Shown in pieces: positions 8,192 through 16,221 of a stretch of DNA of 34,889 nt; position 1 is the first letter of the stretch; the number at the start of each line of letters is the position of its first letter. The stretch is taken from the NCBI GenBank assembly GCA_947090235.1, contig CAMUNJ010000001.1, forward strand, positions 1 through 34,889. The letters run 5' to 3'. The notes under the pieces were generated by a model that saw only the letters and a list, made by a program, of their open reading frames with translations, had not been told where the DNA came from and searched no databases. Source of the stretch: an uncultured Bacillota bacterium. GTDB lineage: Bacteria; Bacillota; Clostridia; Christensenellales; UBA1242. The position numbers and the translations under genes are program-made.

Positions 8192-9613
8192 TTACAAATA
8201 TTTTGTCAACAATTCTTGTGATGCCTTAACATCTTTTGAAAAGTGTGTGTAAATTTTTAATGTTGTATTTTTGTCGGCATGACCTGCCATTTGTGCAACA
8301 CCATTTACAGGTGCACCATTTGTGATAAGTCTTGTTATCCATGTGTGTCGTATCTTGTGATTTGATACAACTGTGACATTTGCTTCCAAAAGGTATTTTT
8401 GTAATAAGTAGTTTAGGTATTGTGGGAACTTTGGTGTGCCATCAACATTACAAAAGATATAGCCTCTTTTATCAAACTTTTTGTCGGCTTTTTTAAGTTC
8501 TTCATATTTGTCTTTGAATAATTGTAATTTTTCTGCTAATAAATCACTTATAAATAATTTTCTTGCTGATTTTTCTGTTTTTGTATCTCTATCATAAACG
8601 CCATGTTTTGGAGTGTAAACTCTGTCTCTGCATACACTTAAAACACGATTTTCTAAATCAATATCTTCCCATTTAAGACCACACACTTCGGCAGTTCTGA
8701 GCCCTAATTGAGCCATAATATACAAAGGTATAGTATTCCAAATAAGATTGAGTGATTTTCCTTCATCACTTAACCTGTTATCCGCTTCCTTTAATGTCTC
8801 TATTAACTTGTCATATTCTTCACTTGTCAATATCTTTGCTTCTTCGGTTTTTCTTCCACCTATACTATCTTTTGTATAAACACTTGAAGCATAGTTTGAA
8901 GTCACTAATTCGTTTTTGATTGCATAATTGAAAATTGCACTTAATGTATGTTGGTATTTTAGTATTGTTTCTTTTGCATAACCCTTTTCAACTACAATCT
9001 TTTCAAAAAATTCTTTTATACTTATTTTTAATAAACTACAAATTTTCTCGGCACTACTATATGCAATAGGCTCTCCATGTGTAGCATAGTAAAATACAGG
9101 GCGTGATAATATTCCGTCTCTTTCCGCCTTTCTCGCACCGCCATTTGCTTTTATACATTCCTTAAACTCATCAAGTTTATATTCTTTTACTTTTGCGGTA
9201 ATAGTTTTGTAAGTATATTCGTTTAGATAAGTGATAAATTGTTGTATTTCGTGAGCCCTTAAATCTACAAATCTTACATCTCCAAAATATTCGGTCATTC
9301 TTTTAATGCAATCTTCTGATCGCAAAATATAGTTTAATGATACCCTGTGTTTAACATTTCGTAGCCACTCATTTGCTACTTGATTAAAACTTGCATTGCT
9401 TAACTTGTGGGTATGACCATTTTTATATTCTGTTTCCCATGTTTCTCCAAAAGCAATCGCAGCCTTTTTTGCTCTTTCGCCTGTAAGATTGTTAGGGTTC
9501 TTCCAAGTTGTATTAACAAACTTATCTCTACCTAAATAGTCCTTTACCTTTATTTGTATTCCGTATGTTATATGACCATCTTTTTTTGCTATTCTTTTTT
9601 CATATGTTGCCAT
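8192..9613 (-). CDS. int: Tyrosine recombinase/integrase, Tn916 type
   Basis: Catalyses integration and excision of the element. The protein is 473 aa. An arm-binding domain covers about residues 1-65 and a core-binding domain follows. The catalytic domain has Arg in GLRTAEVCGLKW, then HKIRHTWITR (His-x-x-Arg-His), a later His in AGHADKNTT and the nucleophile Tyr in LKIYTHF. Between about residues 150 and 215 the core-binding region is enlarged by a segment containing YSSAEKICSLLKISIKEFFE, which resembles the end of an XRE-type helix-turn-helix. An AAGGAG site precedes the ATG. It is the last gene of a three-gene minus-strand operon. The att sites match what such an enzyme uses. Confidence 0.95.
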   Translation of the reverse strand: MATYEKRIAKKDGHITYGIQIKVKDYLGRDKFVNTTWKNPNNLTGERAKKAAIAFGETWETEYKNGHTHKLSNASFNQVANEWLRNVKHRVSLNYILRSEDCIKRMTEYFGDVRFVDLRAHEIQQFITYLNEYTYKTITAKVKEYKLDEFKECIKANGGARKAERDGILSRPVFYYATHGEPIAYSSAEKICSLLKISIKEFFEKIVVEKGYAKETILKYQHTLSAIFNYAIKNELVTSNYASSVYTKDSIGGRKTEEAKILTSEEYDKLIETLKEADNRLSDEGKSLNLIWNTIPLYIMAQLGLRTAEVCGLKWEDIDLENRVLSVCRDRVYTPKHGVYDRDTKTEKSARKLFISDLLAEKLQLFKDKYEELKKADKKFDKRGYIFCNVDGTPKFPQYLNYLLQKYLLEANVTVVSNHKIRHTWITRLITNGAPVNGVAQMAGHADKNTTLKIYTHFSKDVKASQELLTKYL

Positions 9614-9614
9614 T

Positions 9615-10028
9615 TTATAATACTCCTTTTAATTTCATTTGTTCTTCGGCTCTTTGCTGTGCCATTTTTAGATACATTTTGTGTGTTTCTTTTTCGCTTT
9701 CTTTGTAAAAGCATTTTGCAGCCCATGTTGTTTTCTTTTTCTTAGTGGGGAACCTATATTCAGCGGTCTCATATGGTATAAAACTATATCTAAACCCACT
9801 TTCTTTTTCTGCTATAAGTTCAGTAAGTTTTTCTAACAATAGTGTTTCAAGGTCTTTGCCTTCAAGGTATTTTCGGTTTCTTATAGACCTTTCAAACAAT
9901 CTTACTTCGCCTGAAGCCGTATCCCTAAATTGTGCTTTAAGTGTGTATATAATGGGTTTTTCGCCAATCATTTGCATTAAGCCATTGTCTAACACGCTTA
10001 CATATTTTTCTAAATTTTTAATTTCCAT
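9615..10028 (-). CDS. Conserved-looking 137-aa protein upstream of the integrase
   Basis: Soluble and basic at the C-terminus, with a KKKKTTWAAKCFYKESEKE stretch and a helical, charged tail. I do not recognise a domain. It ends one base before the integrase start codon, so the two are surely translated from one mRNA. A GGAG site precedes its ATG. By position it may be a recombination accessory protein, but that is inference only. Confidence 0.7.
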   Translation of the reverse strand: MEIKNLEKYVSVLDNGLMQMIGEKPIIYTLKAQFRDTASGEVRLFERSIRNRKYLEGKDLETLLLEKLTELIAEKESGFRYSFIPYETAEYRFPTKKKKTTWAAKCFYKESEKETHKMYLKMAQQRAEEQMKLKGVL

Positions 10029-10046
10029 TTTTTTACTCCGTATGTT

Positions 10047-10235
10047 TTAGTTTTCACATAATTTGATTTTTAGAAAGTCGCATAGACTTTCAAGTTGGAT
10101 TAAAAACTTTGAGCCTATATTAAGCACTGTGATTTGGTTTGTTTGACACAAAACTCTCAAATAATATTTTGTTAGTGCTGTGTTAGGGTCAAGTTCTTTT
10201 AAGTAAGCATAGGCTTGCTCAATTGTCCTATACAT
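10047..10235 (-). CDS. Small HTH, excisionase-like protein
   Basis: A 62-aa protein starting MYRTIEQAYAYLKELDPNTA and continuing LTKYYLRVL, then a G.KFLI.L segment. This pattern is typical of the small winged-helix/HTH proteins of Firmicute integrative elements (excisionase-like, DUF6462-type), in which a recognition helix precedes a short beta-wing. GGAGG lies upstream. It heads the operon with the 137-aa protein and the integrase, the usual place for a directionality factor. The family name is from memory; excisionase function is inferred. Confidence 0.75.
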   Translation of the reverse strand: MYRTIEQAYAYLKELDPNTALTKYYLRVLCQTNQITVLNIGSKFLIQLESLCDFLKIKLCEN

Positions 10236-10341
10236 AATGCCGTCCTCCTTTTATTAGTATTGTTTATCTCTTTGAGAAAGCCAAATGAAATGCCCTAAAA
10301 ACGGGATTTATTTTTTGGTTTTCACTTTAATTTAGTGGTCG

Positions 10342-10347
10342 ATTATA
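10342..10347 (-). promoter_or_regulatory. Likely -10 box of the integrase operon
   Basis: TATAAT on the minus strand, about 110 bp upstream of the 62-aa gene. The -35 region is poor, which suits a controlled promoter. It is divergent from the repressor promoter at 10388-10416. Confidence 0.4.
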
Positions 10348-10372
10348 AAATCAAGCCGATTTTTAACACTTT

Positions 10373-10385
10373 TTTGTTAACATTT
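10373..10385. promoter_or_regulatory. Upstream operator of the element repressor
   Basis: TTTGTTAACATTT is a palindrome with one mismatch, centred on GTTAAC. It ends three bases before the repressor -35 box and repeats the operator at 10448-10461. Confidence 0.65.
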
Positions 10386-10387
10386 AC

Positions 10388-10416
10388 TTGCATAAATTTG
10401 AAAATCGCCTTATAAT
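10388..10416 (+). promoter_or_regulatory. Promoter of the element repressor
   Basis: TTGCAT (10388-10393), 17 bp and TATAAT (10411-10416) form a strong sigma-A promoter, flanked by two GTTAAC operators. Confidence 0.8.
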
Positions 10417-10447
10417 AGGACTATCTAAAAACATTTTTAATGTAAAT

Positions 10448-10461
10448 AAATGTTAACATTT
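10448..10461. promoter_or_regulatory. Downstream operator of the element repressor
   Basis: AAATGTTAACATTT is a perfect 14-bp palindrome that abuts the GGAGG ribosome site of the repressor gene. Its position suits autorepression. Confidence 0.7.
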
Positions 10462-10471
10462 GGAGGTATTT

Positions 10472-11062
10472 ATGGCTACATTTGAAATTGGGGATAAAAT
10501 AAAAAGCCTGAGAAAGATAATGGGACTCTCTCAGGATGAACTAACAAAAAAAGTCGGCTATAAAAGTCGACAATATATTGCTGATATTGAAAATAATAAA
10601 ACTAAACCTAGTTTTGACTTTGTAATGACTTTTGCTTTGATTTTCAAAAAACTAACTAAACTACCTTTTAGTTTTATCAATTTGGCTAATCCACAAAAAG
10701 ATTATAAAGCAGTTTTTGAAAGTAAATTTACTGAGAAATCTTATATCGATTATGACCTTATCAATACTGAGATTGCCGACAAGTTTCAAAACAATGAGAC
10801 TATTGCTCGCACTGATGTTGTAATTGAAAACTTACTAGGCTCTGATATTTTTGCTGACTTGATAAACCACATTGTAGATTATCTTAACTATGGGTTCTAC
10901 TTAAAGTATTTGAAACAACAAATTGAAGATAATCCAGACAAACCTAATATAAGACTTCAAAATGAGATAAATATCACTAAAAACAAACTTAAAGATATTA
11001 AGCAAAATTTCCCATTGCTTGTTGCCCAACTTCAAAATGATGTTTTGTTAGATATTGTTTAG
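10472..11062 (+). CDS. XRE-family transcriptional repressor of the element
   Basis: A 196-aa protein. The N-terminal Cro/CI helix-turn-helix (about residues 8-60) is seen as IKSLRKIMGLSQDELTKKVG and RQYIADIENNKTKPS. The remaining 130 residues are helical and charged and I do not recognise them. I chose the ATG at 10472 because GGAGG is six bases upstream; an in-frame TTG at 10460 lies before that site. It is divergent from the integrase operon, and palindromic GTTAAC sites flank its promoter. It is the likely master switch of the element. Confidence 0.88.
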   Translation: MATFEIGDKIKSLRKIMGLSQDELTKKVGYKSRQYIADIENNKTKPSFDFVMTFALIFKKLTKLPFSFINLANPQKDYKAVFESKFTEKSYIDYDLINTEIADKFQNNETIARTDVVIENLLGSDIFADLINHIVDYLNYGFYLKYLKQQIEDNPDKPNIRLQNEINITKNKLKDIKQNFPLLVAQLQNDVLLDIV

Positions 11063-11085
11063 CCTTTTGCACGGCTTTTTATGTT
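11059..11085 (+). terminator. Weak terminator after the repressor
   Basis: A short AGCC/GGCT stem followed by TTTTT overlaps the stop codon. Positions 11086-11152 hold a second inverted repeat (GCCTG/GCAGGC) and no gene. Confidence 0.4.
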
Positions 11086-11152
11086 CTCATGGTCGATTTA
11101 ACCACATAAACTCTTTTGCCTGTTCTCACGCCATTTGCAGGCACTTGCAGGG

Positions 11153-11410
11153 CTATCTAATGGTTGCAAGTGTAGGGTAAAGTATATTGTATAACAAGTT
11201 TCCGCCAGCAATGTAGTTATTGTGGCTATCATTTGTATTTCTTCCATTAAAAATTGCTAGCAGTTTATTATTGTTATTGTATAAATACAAATAGTTTCCA
11301 TTTTGTCCTATTTTGCCTATTCTATTTCCATTGTTATCAAAGCAAATTGAAATAATACCTGCTTTTATATAGCCTATTCTTTTGCCTAGTTTATCATACA
11401 AATATAACAT
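11153..11410 (-). CDS. Small beta-repeat protein, possibly four-fold beta-flower type
   Basis: An 85-aa protein made of short repeats of the form Y/F-D-x-x-G-x-R/K-I-G-x-I (LYDKLGKRIGYIKAG, CFDNNGNRIGKIGQNG), followed by YLYLYNNNNKLLAIFNG. Such repeats of short beta-strands with G-x-x-I-G turns resemble the bacterial four-fold beta-flower family. There is no signal peptide or membrane segment. I chose the ATG at 11410 because GGAG precedes it. That GGAG lies inside the right arm of the upstream hairpin, so translation may depend on how that hairpin is resolved. Function unknown. Confidence 0.6.
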   Translation of the reverse strand: MLYLYDKLGKRIGYIKAGIISICFDNNGNRIGKIGQNGNYLYLYNNNNKLLAIFNGRNTNDSHNNYIAGGNLLYNILYPTLATIR

Positions 11411-11413
11411 AAA

Positions 11414-11446
11414 AACCGTCTCCAAATAATTATAACGGAGACGGTT
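11414..11446. terminator. Hairpin between the SHOCT gene and the beta-flower gene
   Basis: A 10-bp perfect stem (11414-11423 with 11437-11446, 13-nt loop) has T-runs on either side. On the minus strand it lies just after the stop of the SHOCT membrane gene and ends in TTTTT. The GGAG of the next gene is part of the stem. Confidence 0.75.
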
Positions 11447-11459
11447 ATTTTTGATTGTC

Positions 11460-12473
11460 TTATAAATCTTTTAACAAACTTTCTTTTTTATTGTTATATT
11501 CTTCTTCGGTCAAAACTCCTGCATCAAAAAGTTCTTTCAGTTTTAGCAGTTTACTTGTAGCATCATTTGTTTCAGTTTTATTTTCTTCAAGTTTCTTTTC
11601 GCATTGTTTTTTAATGTGATCGGCATTATCAATAGCCTTTTGCTTTTCTTCTTTTTTAATAATTCTATTGAGTTCAAATGAATATTGTGTCTTGTATGTG
11701 AGCCAGATTATACCCACATAGAATATAAGTGCAAAGATATTTAGCATATATCGAACTGAAATTTCAGAGGTATCTCGTTCAAACATAGACGCTGCAAAGT
11801 AAATAATATTTGCAATAAAGCCATAAACCGCACTTAATGTTACATTACATTTTAGATTTTTTCTTGTCCCAATAATAATGGCTAAAATAACTTGTATTAT
11901 TTCGACTATTAAAATAAAGATAACTAAAAACAATGGACTAACCCCGAAAGGACTCTTTGTAATTGCTATATAAAGACTTTGTAGTATGCTCATAAAAACT
12001 ATACCTAAACTACAAAATGCTACATACATAAGCCTTATCTTTTGTGCTTGTTTAGACTCTTTATCAATGTGTTCTTTAAGTCTTTCATTATACACTAGTT
12101 CATATTCAGATTTTTTTGAGCAGAAAAATAAAATCGCTGAAACTAATAATAGGGTCATTTGAAACACACCCAAGCCTATATATGTTCCGCTTGATTTATT
12201 CAAGCCAAAAACATCATAGCATTGAAGGGCTATAAACATTATGTTTAATATTCCATATGTCCTTAAATTGCTTGTCCTTTCACCTATACAAGCCCTTATT
12301 CCAAATAATAAAAATATTACAGGCAATAATAATTGAATGTAATCAAAAGGGCTTTTTTCATATGGGAACATTGAATATATGTAAAACACAAATAACACTG
12401 CCAAAAACCAATATACAGCCCCTATGATTTGAATAATACCGCCTGCGAGAGATAAACCTGTTCGTTTTTTCAT
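11460..12473 (-). CDS. Eight-helix membrane protein with C-terminal SHOCT domain
   Basis: A 337-aa integral membrane protein. I count eight hydrophobic segments between about residues 8 and 270, then a charged linker, then a SHOCT motif at the end (LLKLKELFDAGVLTEEEYNN). SHOCT is a short oligomerisation or anchoring domain found at the ends of many unrelated proteins. I chose the ATG at 12473 because the AAGGAG site is then seven bases away; the ATG six bases earlier is too close. TATAAT on the minus strand (12496-12501) with TTGCCT 18 bp upstream is a likely promoter. It is divergent from the HTH gene at 12588 and shares its operator region. Role unknown; partner of the KAP NTPase by context only. 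Confidence 0.8.
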   Translation of the reverse strand: MKKRTGLSLAGGIIQIIGAVYWFLAVLFVFYIYSMFPYEKSPFDYIQLLLPVIFLLFGIRACIGERTSNLRTYGILNIMFIALQCYDVFGLNKSSGTYIGLGVFQMTLLLVSAILFFCSKKSEYELVYNERLKEHIDKESKQAQKIRLMYVAFCSLGIVFMSILQSLYIAITKSPFGVSPLFLVIFILIVEIIQVILAIIIGTRKNLKCNVTLSAVYGFIANIIYFAASMFERDTSEISVRYMLNIFALIFYVGIIWLTYKTQYSFELNRIIKKEEKQKAIDNADHIKKQCEKKLEENKTETNDATSKLLKLKELFDAGVLTEEEYNNKKESLLKDL

Positions 12474-12531
12474 ATGCATACTCCTTTATTCAGTCATTAT
12501 ACTTTATTTCGCTCTAAAAAGGCAAACGATT

Positions 12532-12579
12532 TTAAGCCAACGGCTTAATTTTATGTAATTTTTTAAGCCATAGGCTAAA
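12532..12579. promoter_or_regulatory. Twin operators between the SHOCT and HTH genes
   Basis: TTAAGCCAACGGCTTAA (12532-12548) is a palindrome with perfect 7-bp arms and a 3-nt centre. A second copy, TTAAGCCATAGGCTAAA (12563-12579), has one mismatch. The two centres are 31 bp apart, about three helical turns, which suits cooperative binding by the HTH protein encoded just downstream. Confidence 0.75.
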
Positions 12580-12587
12580 ATTGGCAT

Positions 12588-12818
12588 ATGATATATGTTA
12601 AAGATAAAAACCTTGAAGATAGTATAAGACATAGACTTGTTGAAGCCATAAAGTTAAGCGGTATGACGCAAACCGAGATAGCAAAAAAGGCTCACATTAC
12701 AAGTGCAAGCCTTTCTGATTATATTCATAAAACTAAAATGCCGAGCATTGAAACCTTTGCTCTCATTTGTGATGCAATAGATGTTTCTGCTGATGAGATT
12801 TTAGGGTTACGAAACTAA
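12588..12818 (+). CDS. Small XRE-family regulator
   Basis: A 76-aa stand-alone Cro/CI helix-turn-helix. The motif is MTQTEIAKKAHITSASLSDY, then IHKTKMPSIETF and a DVSADEILGL tail. There is no Shine-Dalgarno site. TAAAAT ends six bases before the ATG, so the message may be leaderless, as is known for some repressors. The downstream operator overlaps this -10 box. It converges on the KAP NTPase gene, leaving two bases between their ends. It probably controls itself and the divergent membrane gene. Confidence 0.83.
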   Translation: MIYVKDKNLEDSIRHRLVEAIKLSGMTQTEIAKKAHITSASLSDYIHKTKMPSIETFALICDAIDVSADEILGLRN

Positions 12819-12820
12819 TA

Positions 12821-14995
12821 TTATTTATTTTTCTTTTGCTTCAAATATTTCTTCATTTTAGATTTTGAAAATTGATCATCGTCATCATATTTCTCATATG
12901 ACATCATAAATGCCACCTTATACAAATTATCATTACTATCTAAATCAATATCTGGATTAAAATCTTTTGTTAAAATTTTATAAATTCTTTCAATGTCAAA
13001 ATCTTCGCTTAATTTGCTGCTAAACCCATAAGTCTTTTCACAACTGCCTGTAAGAAGTTGTCCACAAGAGCAAAAGTTTTTAATAAATTTTAGAATATTT
13101 GTTTCTTCTTTTAATAATTTTTCCACAAAATCATCACAAAGTTGTTTGTTTATAGTGTGCATTAGATAATAATACTGGTTATATTCAGGTTCATCAAAAT
13201 TTAATTTGTTAAAAACAAAATTTTGTAAATTGTCCTTTATCAAATTTTCAATTAGTTTTGTCTCTTCAATAGTTAATATAGGATTGTCATTATTCTCTCC
13301 ATTGTTTGATTTCACTCTACCATTTTCTATTTGAAGTGATCGCAAAAATTCTACCTTAACTAAATTTACCTCTCCATTTTCATAAAATTCTTTTATAAAA
13401 TTAAAGACATTCATGGTATCTTTATTTTTCTTCAAATAGTTTCGAAGAATATAAGATATTTGTCTATCGCAATCAGTTGAAAATGCTTCAAATTCAACTT
13501 TTTCTTTTTGTATTTCATTTGTAATTTCCATTAACCAGTTTATAATATCGACAACTCTATTTTTGCTCAATTTATTTTCTACATAATAAGCTATGTAATA
13601 CATAAAAGGAGACAACTGTTTTTGTTGGTTTAGCTTCCTTACAAACGCAATAAAATCTTCTTTATTGTATTTTTCAATGATTTCTTCTATTTGATTTTTA
13701 TTATATAGTAATTCATTTTCATTGAATTGAAAATAGTTATCAAAGTTTTCTTCAATATACATAAAGCCCCTTATTTTAGCTTCTTGATAATGATAAGTTG
13801 TATAGCCCCAAAATTTACTATCGACTTGCCAAACTTTTGGAAATAAAAAACTCAATGCTTCATTTATGAAATCTAAATCTTCTTTTGTAAATTGATTTTT
13901 TAATGTATCGTAAAATTTATTAAGAGATTCTCTTACTTGTTTTCTCTTACTATCATCTCTTTCGTATGGAGAATATGTGCCATTTAATAATTCTTTGTTA
14001 TTTGAAACAAAATTATAAACTTGTGGGAATTTAAGTTCTAGTAATGTTATAATGCAAAAATCATGAAAATCAACATTGTCTTTTAATGCTTCAAATTTTA
14101 AGTTAAACACATTACAAAACCTATTTACATCTCTTAAAGTTATAAATTGTTGCCAAAATCCAGTTCTTGCAAAATCGCTATTTCTTGAAGTTAAAAATTC
14201 ATTTAATTTGGCACAACTTTTGTTAAGATTATCTATTAGGGCTTGTGTGATTTTTATTGGCGACACTTCAGGTATATTAATAGGTAATTGAACTATTTTT
14301 TCTAAATAAGTCTCTGCATGTTCCTTTTGCGAATTTTGTAAAGCAGACACTATAACTTTCTTATCCATAGATAATACATATATTACATTCTCAAAATTCC
14401 CTACGAGTTTTACCAACTGAAAGATTTGGCATATTTCAATATCATTAAGCCTATCCACATCATCAATAAATATAACAATCTTCTTTTCTAACTTCGTTAA
14501 TGCTTTTGATATTTTATTTTTTATTTCTTCTAACGATTTACTATAAGTAAGATTATTTAATGTTTCACCATATTCTTTTACTAATGGAGCAATAATAGTG
14601 GCGAATGGCGATATAACAGGCACATATTTCCCCAAAGTGAATATTTGTCCAGCTCTCTTAAAAAAATTTCCAAGTTTTGAAAACAGCTTATGGTAATCAA
14701 CCATATCTAACTGTATATAAAACTCCTTAAAAAAACATTGCAACAGTTCGTCTTGTCCTTTGAAATTCCATGGGTTAAAATGAATTGTTTTATATCCTTT
14801 TTTAGATAGTTCTTTTGATGCTATATTTATAATAGATGTTTTTCCAGATCCCCATTTACCATATAATCCTATAGTTAAAGATTCTTTGTTGCTGTATGAA
14901 GTTATGTTTGCTACAAAATTGTCTATAAATTTTTTTCTTCCTAAAATATCTTCTTCAATCTTTTCTATTGGCTTATCAACACTTAAATTTTCCAT
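12821..14995 (-). CDS. KAP-family P-loop NTPase
   Basis: A 724-aa protein with an N-terminal KAP NTPase domain (about residues 20-330). The Walker A is GLYGKWGSGKTS (about 43-54) and the Walker B is KIVIFIDDVDRL (about 180). A moderately hydrophobic segment between them (VPVISPFATIIAPLV) sits where KAP proteins often carry membrane helices, but it is weak. The C-terminal 390 residues are charged and unrecognised. The KAP family includes PifA, the phage-exclusion protein of plasmid F. I chose the ATG at 14995 because AAGGAG precedes it. TATAAT (15014-15019, minus strand) is close upstream. A defence role is inferred from family and location. Confidence 0.88.
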   Translation of the reverse strand: MENLSVDKPIEKIEEDILGRKKFIDNFVANITSYSNKESLTIGLYGKWGSGKTSIINIASKELSKKGYKTIHFNPWNFKGQDELLQCFFKEFYIQLDMVDYHKLFSKLGNFFKRAGQIFTLGKYVPVISPFATIIAPLVKEYGETLNNLTYSKSLEEIKNKISKALTKLEKKIVIFIDDVDRLNDIEICQIFQLVKLVGNFENVIYVLSMDKKVIVSALQNSQKEHAETYLEKIVQLPINIPEVSPIKITQALIDNLNKSCAKLNEFLTSRNSDFARTGFWQQFITLRDVNRFCNVFNLKFEALKDNVDFHDFCIITLLELKFPQVYNFVSNNKELLNGTYSPYERDDSKRKQVRESLNKFYDTLKNQFTKEDLDFINEALSFLFPKVWQVDSKFWGYTTYHYQEAKIRGFMYIEENFDNYFQFNENELLYNKNQIEEIIEKYNKEDFIAFVRKLNQQKQLSPFMYYIAYYVENKLSKNRVVDIINWLMEITNEIQKEKVEFEAFSTDCDRQISYILRNYLKKNKDTMNVFNFIKEFYENGEVNLVKVEFLRSLQIENGRVKSNNGENNDNPILTIEETKLIENLIKDNLQNFVFNKLNFDEPEYNQYYYLMHTINKQLCDDFVEKLLKEETNILKFIKNFCSCGQLLTGSCEKTYGFSSKLSEDFDIERIYKILTKDFNPDIDLDSNDNLYKVAFMMSYEKYDDDDQFSKSKMKKYLKQKKNK

Positions 14996-15026
14996 AGTTT
15001 TCTCCTTACTTACATTATAGCACACT

Positions 15027-15066
15027 TAGCCCCTTAGTTTATATAAAAATTATAACTTTGGGGCTA
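15027..15066. repeat. Inverted repeat upstream of the KAP gene
   Basis: TAGCCCC (15027-15033) and GGGGCTA (15060-15066) enclose a 26-nt AT-rich loop. There is no clear T-run, so it may be an operator or a weak terminator of the Rep gene. Confidence 0.4.
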
Positions 15067-15188
15067 TTATTTTGCAAATAGGGACTGTCACAAACTTTCT
15101 CGCCACTGCAAATAGGTCTAAAATGGCTGAGATAAACTATTTAATATAAATTTATTATATTAAATGTCAATGCTCCTTAAAAGGCAGA

Positions 15189-16061
15189 TTATATAGGTGT
15201 TCGCTTACCTAATCCATAAGACTTTGTTCGTTCTTTTTTATAATACTCTTTACAATAGTATAGGTTGTTGCCCCTGTGAGAGTGCATAGGATTAAGATAT
15301 ACATTTTTTCTTTCAAATACATAACTATTTTCTTTAAGGTATTTTTTCACATTTTCATAAGTATCCGTGTGAATTACAGGCTTTTTAAGCCCTTTTGAAT
15401 ATCTATAAAGGTTTTGTCCAGTTGGTAGTTCCATTTGCATTAGTGCTTTATAGTGCATATGACTATTTTTATTTGTCACTTCATTTGATAAGTGAGGAGT
15501 CACATAATAGTATACATCTTTTTTAGTTTTAGGTTTTTTCCCAAACTTTATAAACCCATGACCCCATATCTCTGCTATTATTGTGTCAGGTATATAAACA
15601 ATCTTTTTAGACTCATTAAAGAAAATTATTGCGTGTATATGATAGCCACCATTATCTAATTCAAGTGTGTTTATATATTCTATTGTTCCAAATTCAGTTA
15701 TTCTTCGCCTTAATCGTTTCATAAAGGACTTAAAATCTTCGTTTATTTTCTTCATATCTAATGTCTTTTCTCTGTAAGTGAACGTTATCAAAAGTATATG
15801 ATTTAAATTTACAGTATTCTCTTTAATTAAATCTTGTAGTTTAATATTGCTTTCAAGCAAACTATAAAGGCTTTCGCCTCGTTTTGCAGTTTTCTTTTCT
15901 TCTGTGATTTCGCCTGTTTGAATATTAACTCTTTTACCATTTCCAATTCTTCTTGAAACAGGTTTACGATTACACATATTAATATTGTGTAATATTACTT
16001 CATCTCTAACGACTCTTACTTTAACAAGGTCGCTTTCTTTTATTAAATTATTCTTTTCCAT
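15189..16061 (-). CDS. rep: HUH-type rolling-circle replication initiator
   Basis: A 290-aa protein. The order of motifs fits an HUH Rep: motif 1 LLITFTYREKT (about residue 92), motif 2 GGYHIHAIIFF (the His-hydrophobic-His metal site, about 139) and motif 3 in the DVYYYVTPH segment, which supplies candidate nucleophile tyrosines (about 186). Such enzymes nick one strand at a double-strand origin and start rolling-circle replication. The start ATG has a GGAG site. The protein implies that the excised circle can replicate. The leader holds an AACATC/GATGTT hairpin at 16079-16096. I could not identify the nick site. Related proteins occur in small plasmids and phages. Confidence 0.85.
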   Translation of the reverse strand: MEKNNLIKESDLVKVRVVRDEVILHNINMCNRKPVSRRIGNGKRVNIQTGEITEEKKTAKRGESLYSLLESNIKLQDLIKENTVNLNHILLITFTYREKTLDMKKINEDFKSFMKRLRRRITEFGTIEYINTLELDNGGYHIHAIIFFNESKKIVYIPDTIIAEIWGHGFIKFGKKPKTKKDVYYYVTPHLSNEVTNKNSHMHYKALMQMELPTGQNLYRYSKGLKKPVIHTDTYENVKKYLKENSYVFERKNVYLNPMHSHRGNNLYYCKEYYKKERTKSYGLGKRTPI

Positions 16062-16191
16062 TTTAATCTCCTTAACTTAACATCTACCCTGATGTTTTAA
16101 TTTTTATTTAAGTTAAAGAGTAAAGACGGTTTTTATATCTTTCGTGCCATACTAAAAATGCTACTCATGGAACAAAAGTTATTTGAAGTTT

Positions 16192-16221
16192 TTGACAAAA
16201 GCACAAACTTTGTATTATACT
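16192..16221 (+). promoter_or_regulatory. Strong outward promoter at the right end of the element
   Basis: TTGACA (16192-16197), 18 bp and TATACT (16216-16221) point toward attR. In the integrated form it reads into the 3' tRNA half and the terminator at 16348. In the excised circle it would read across attP into the tRNA-Arg at 7200 and the 7321 gene. Confidence 0.65.
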
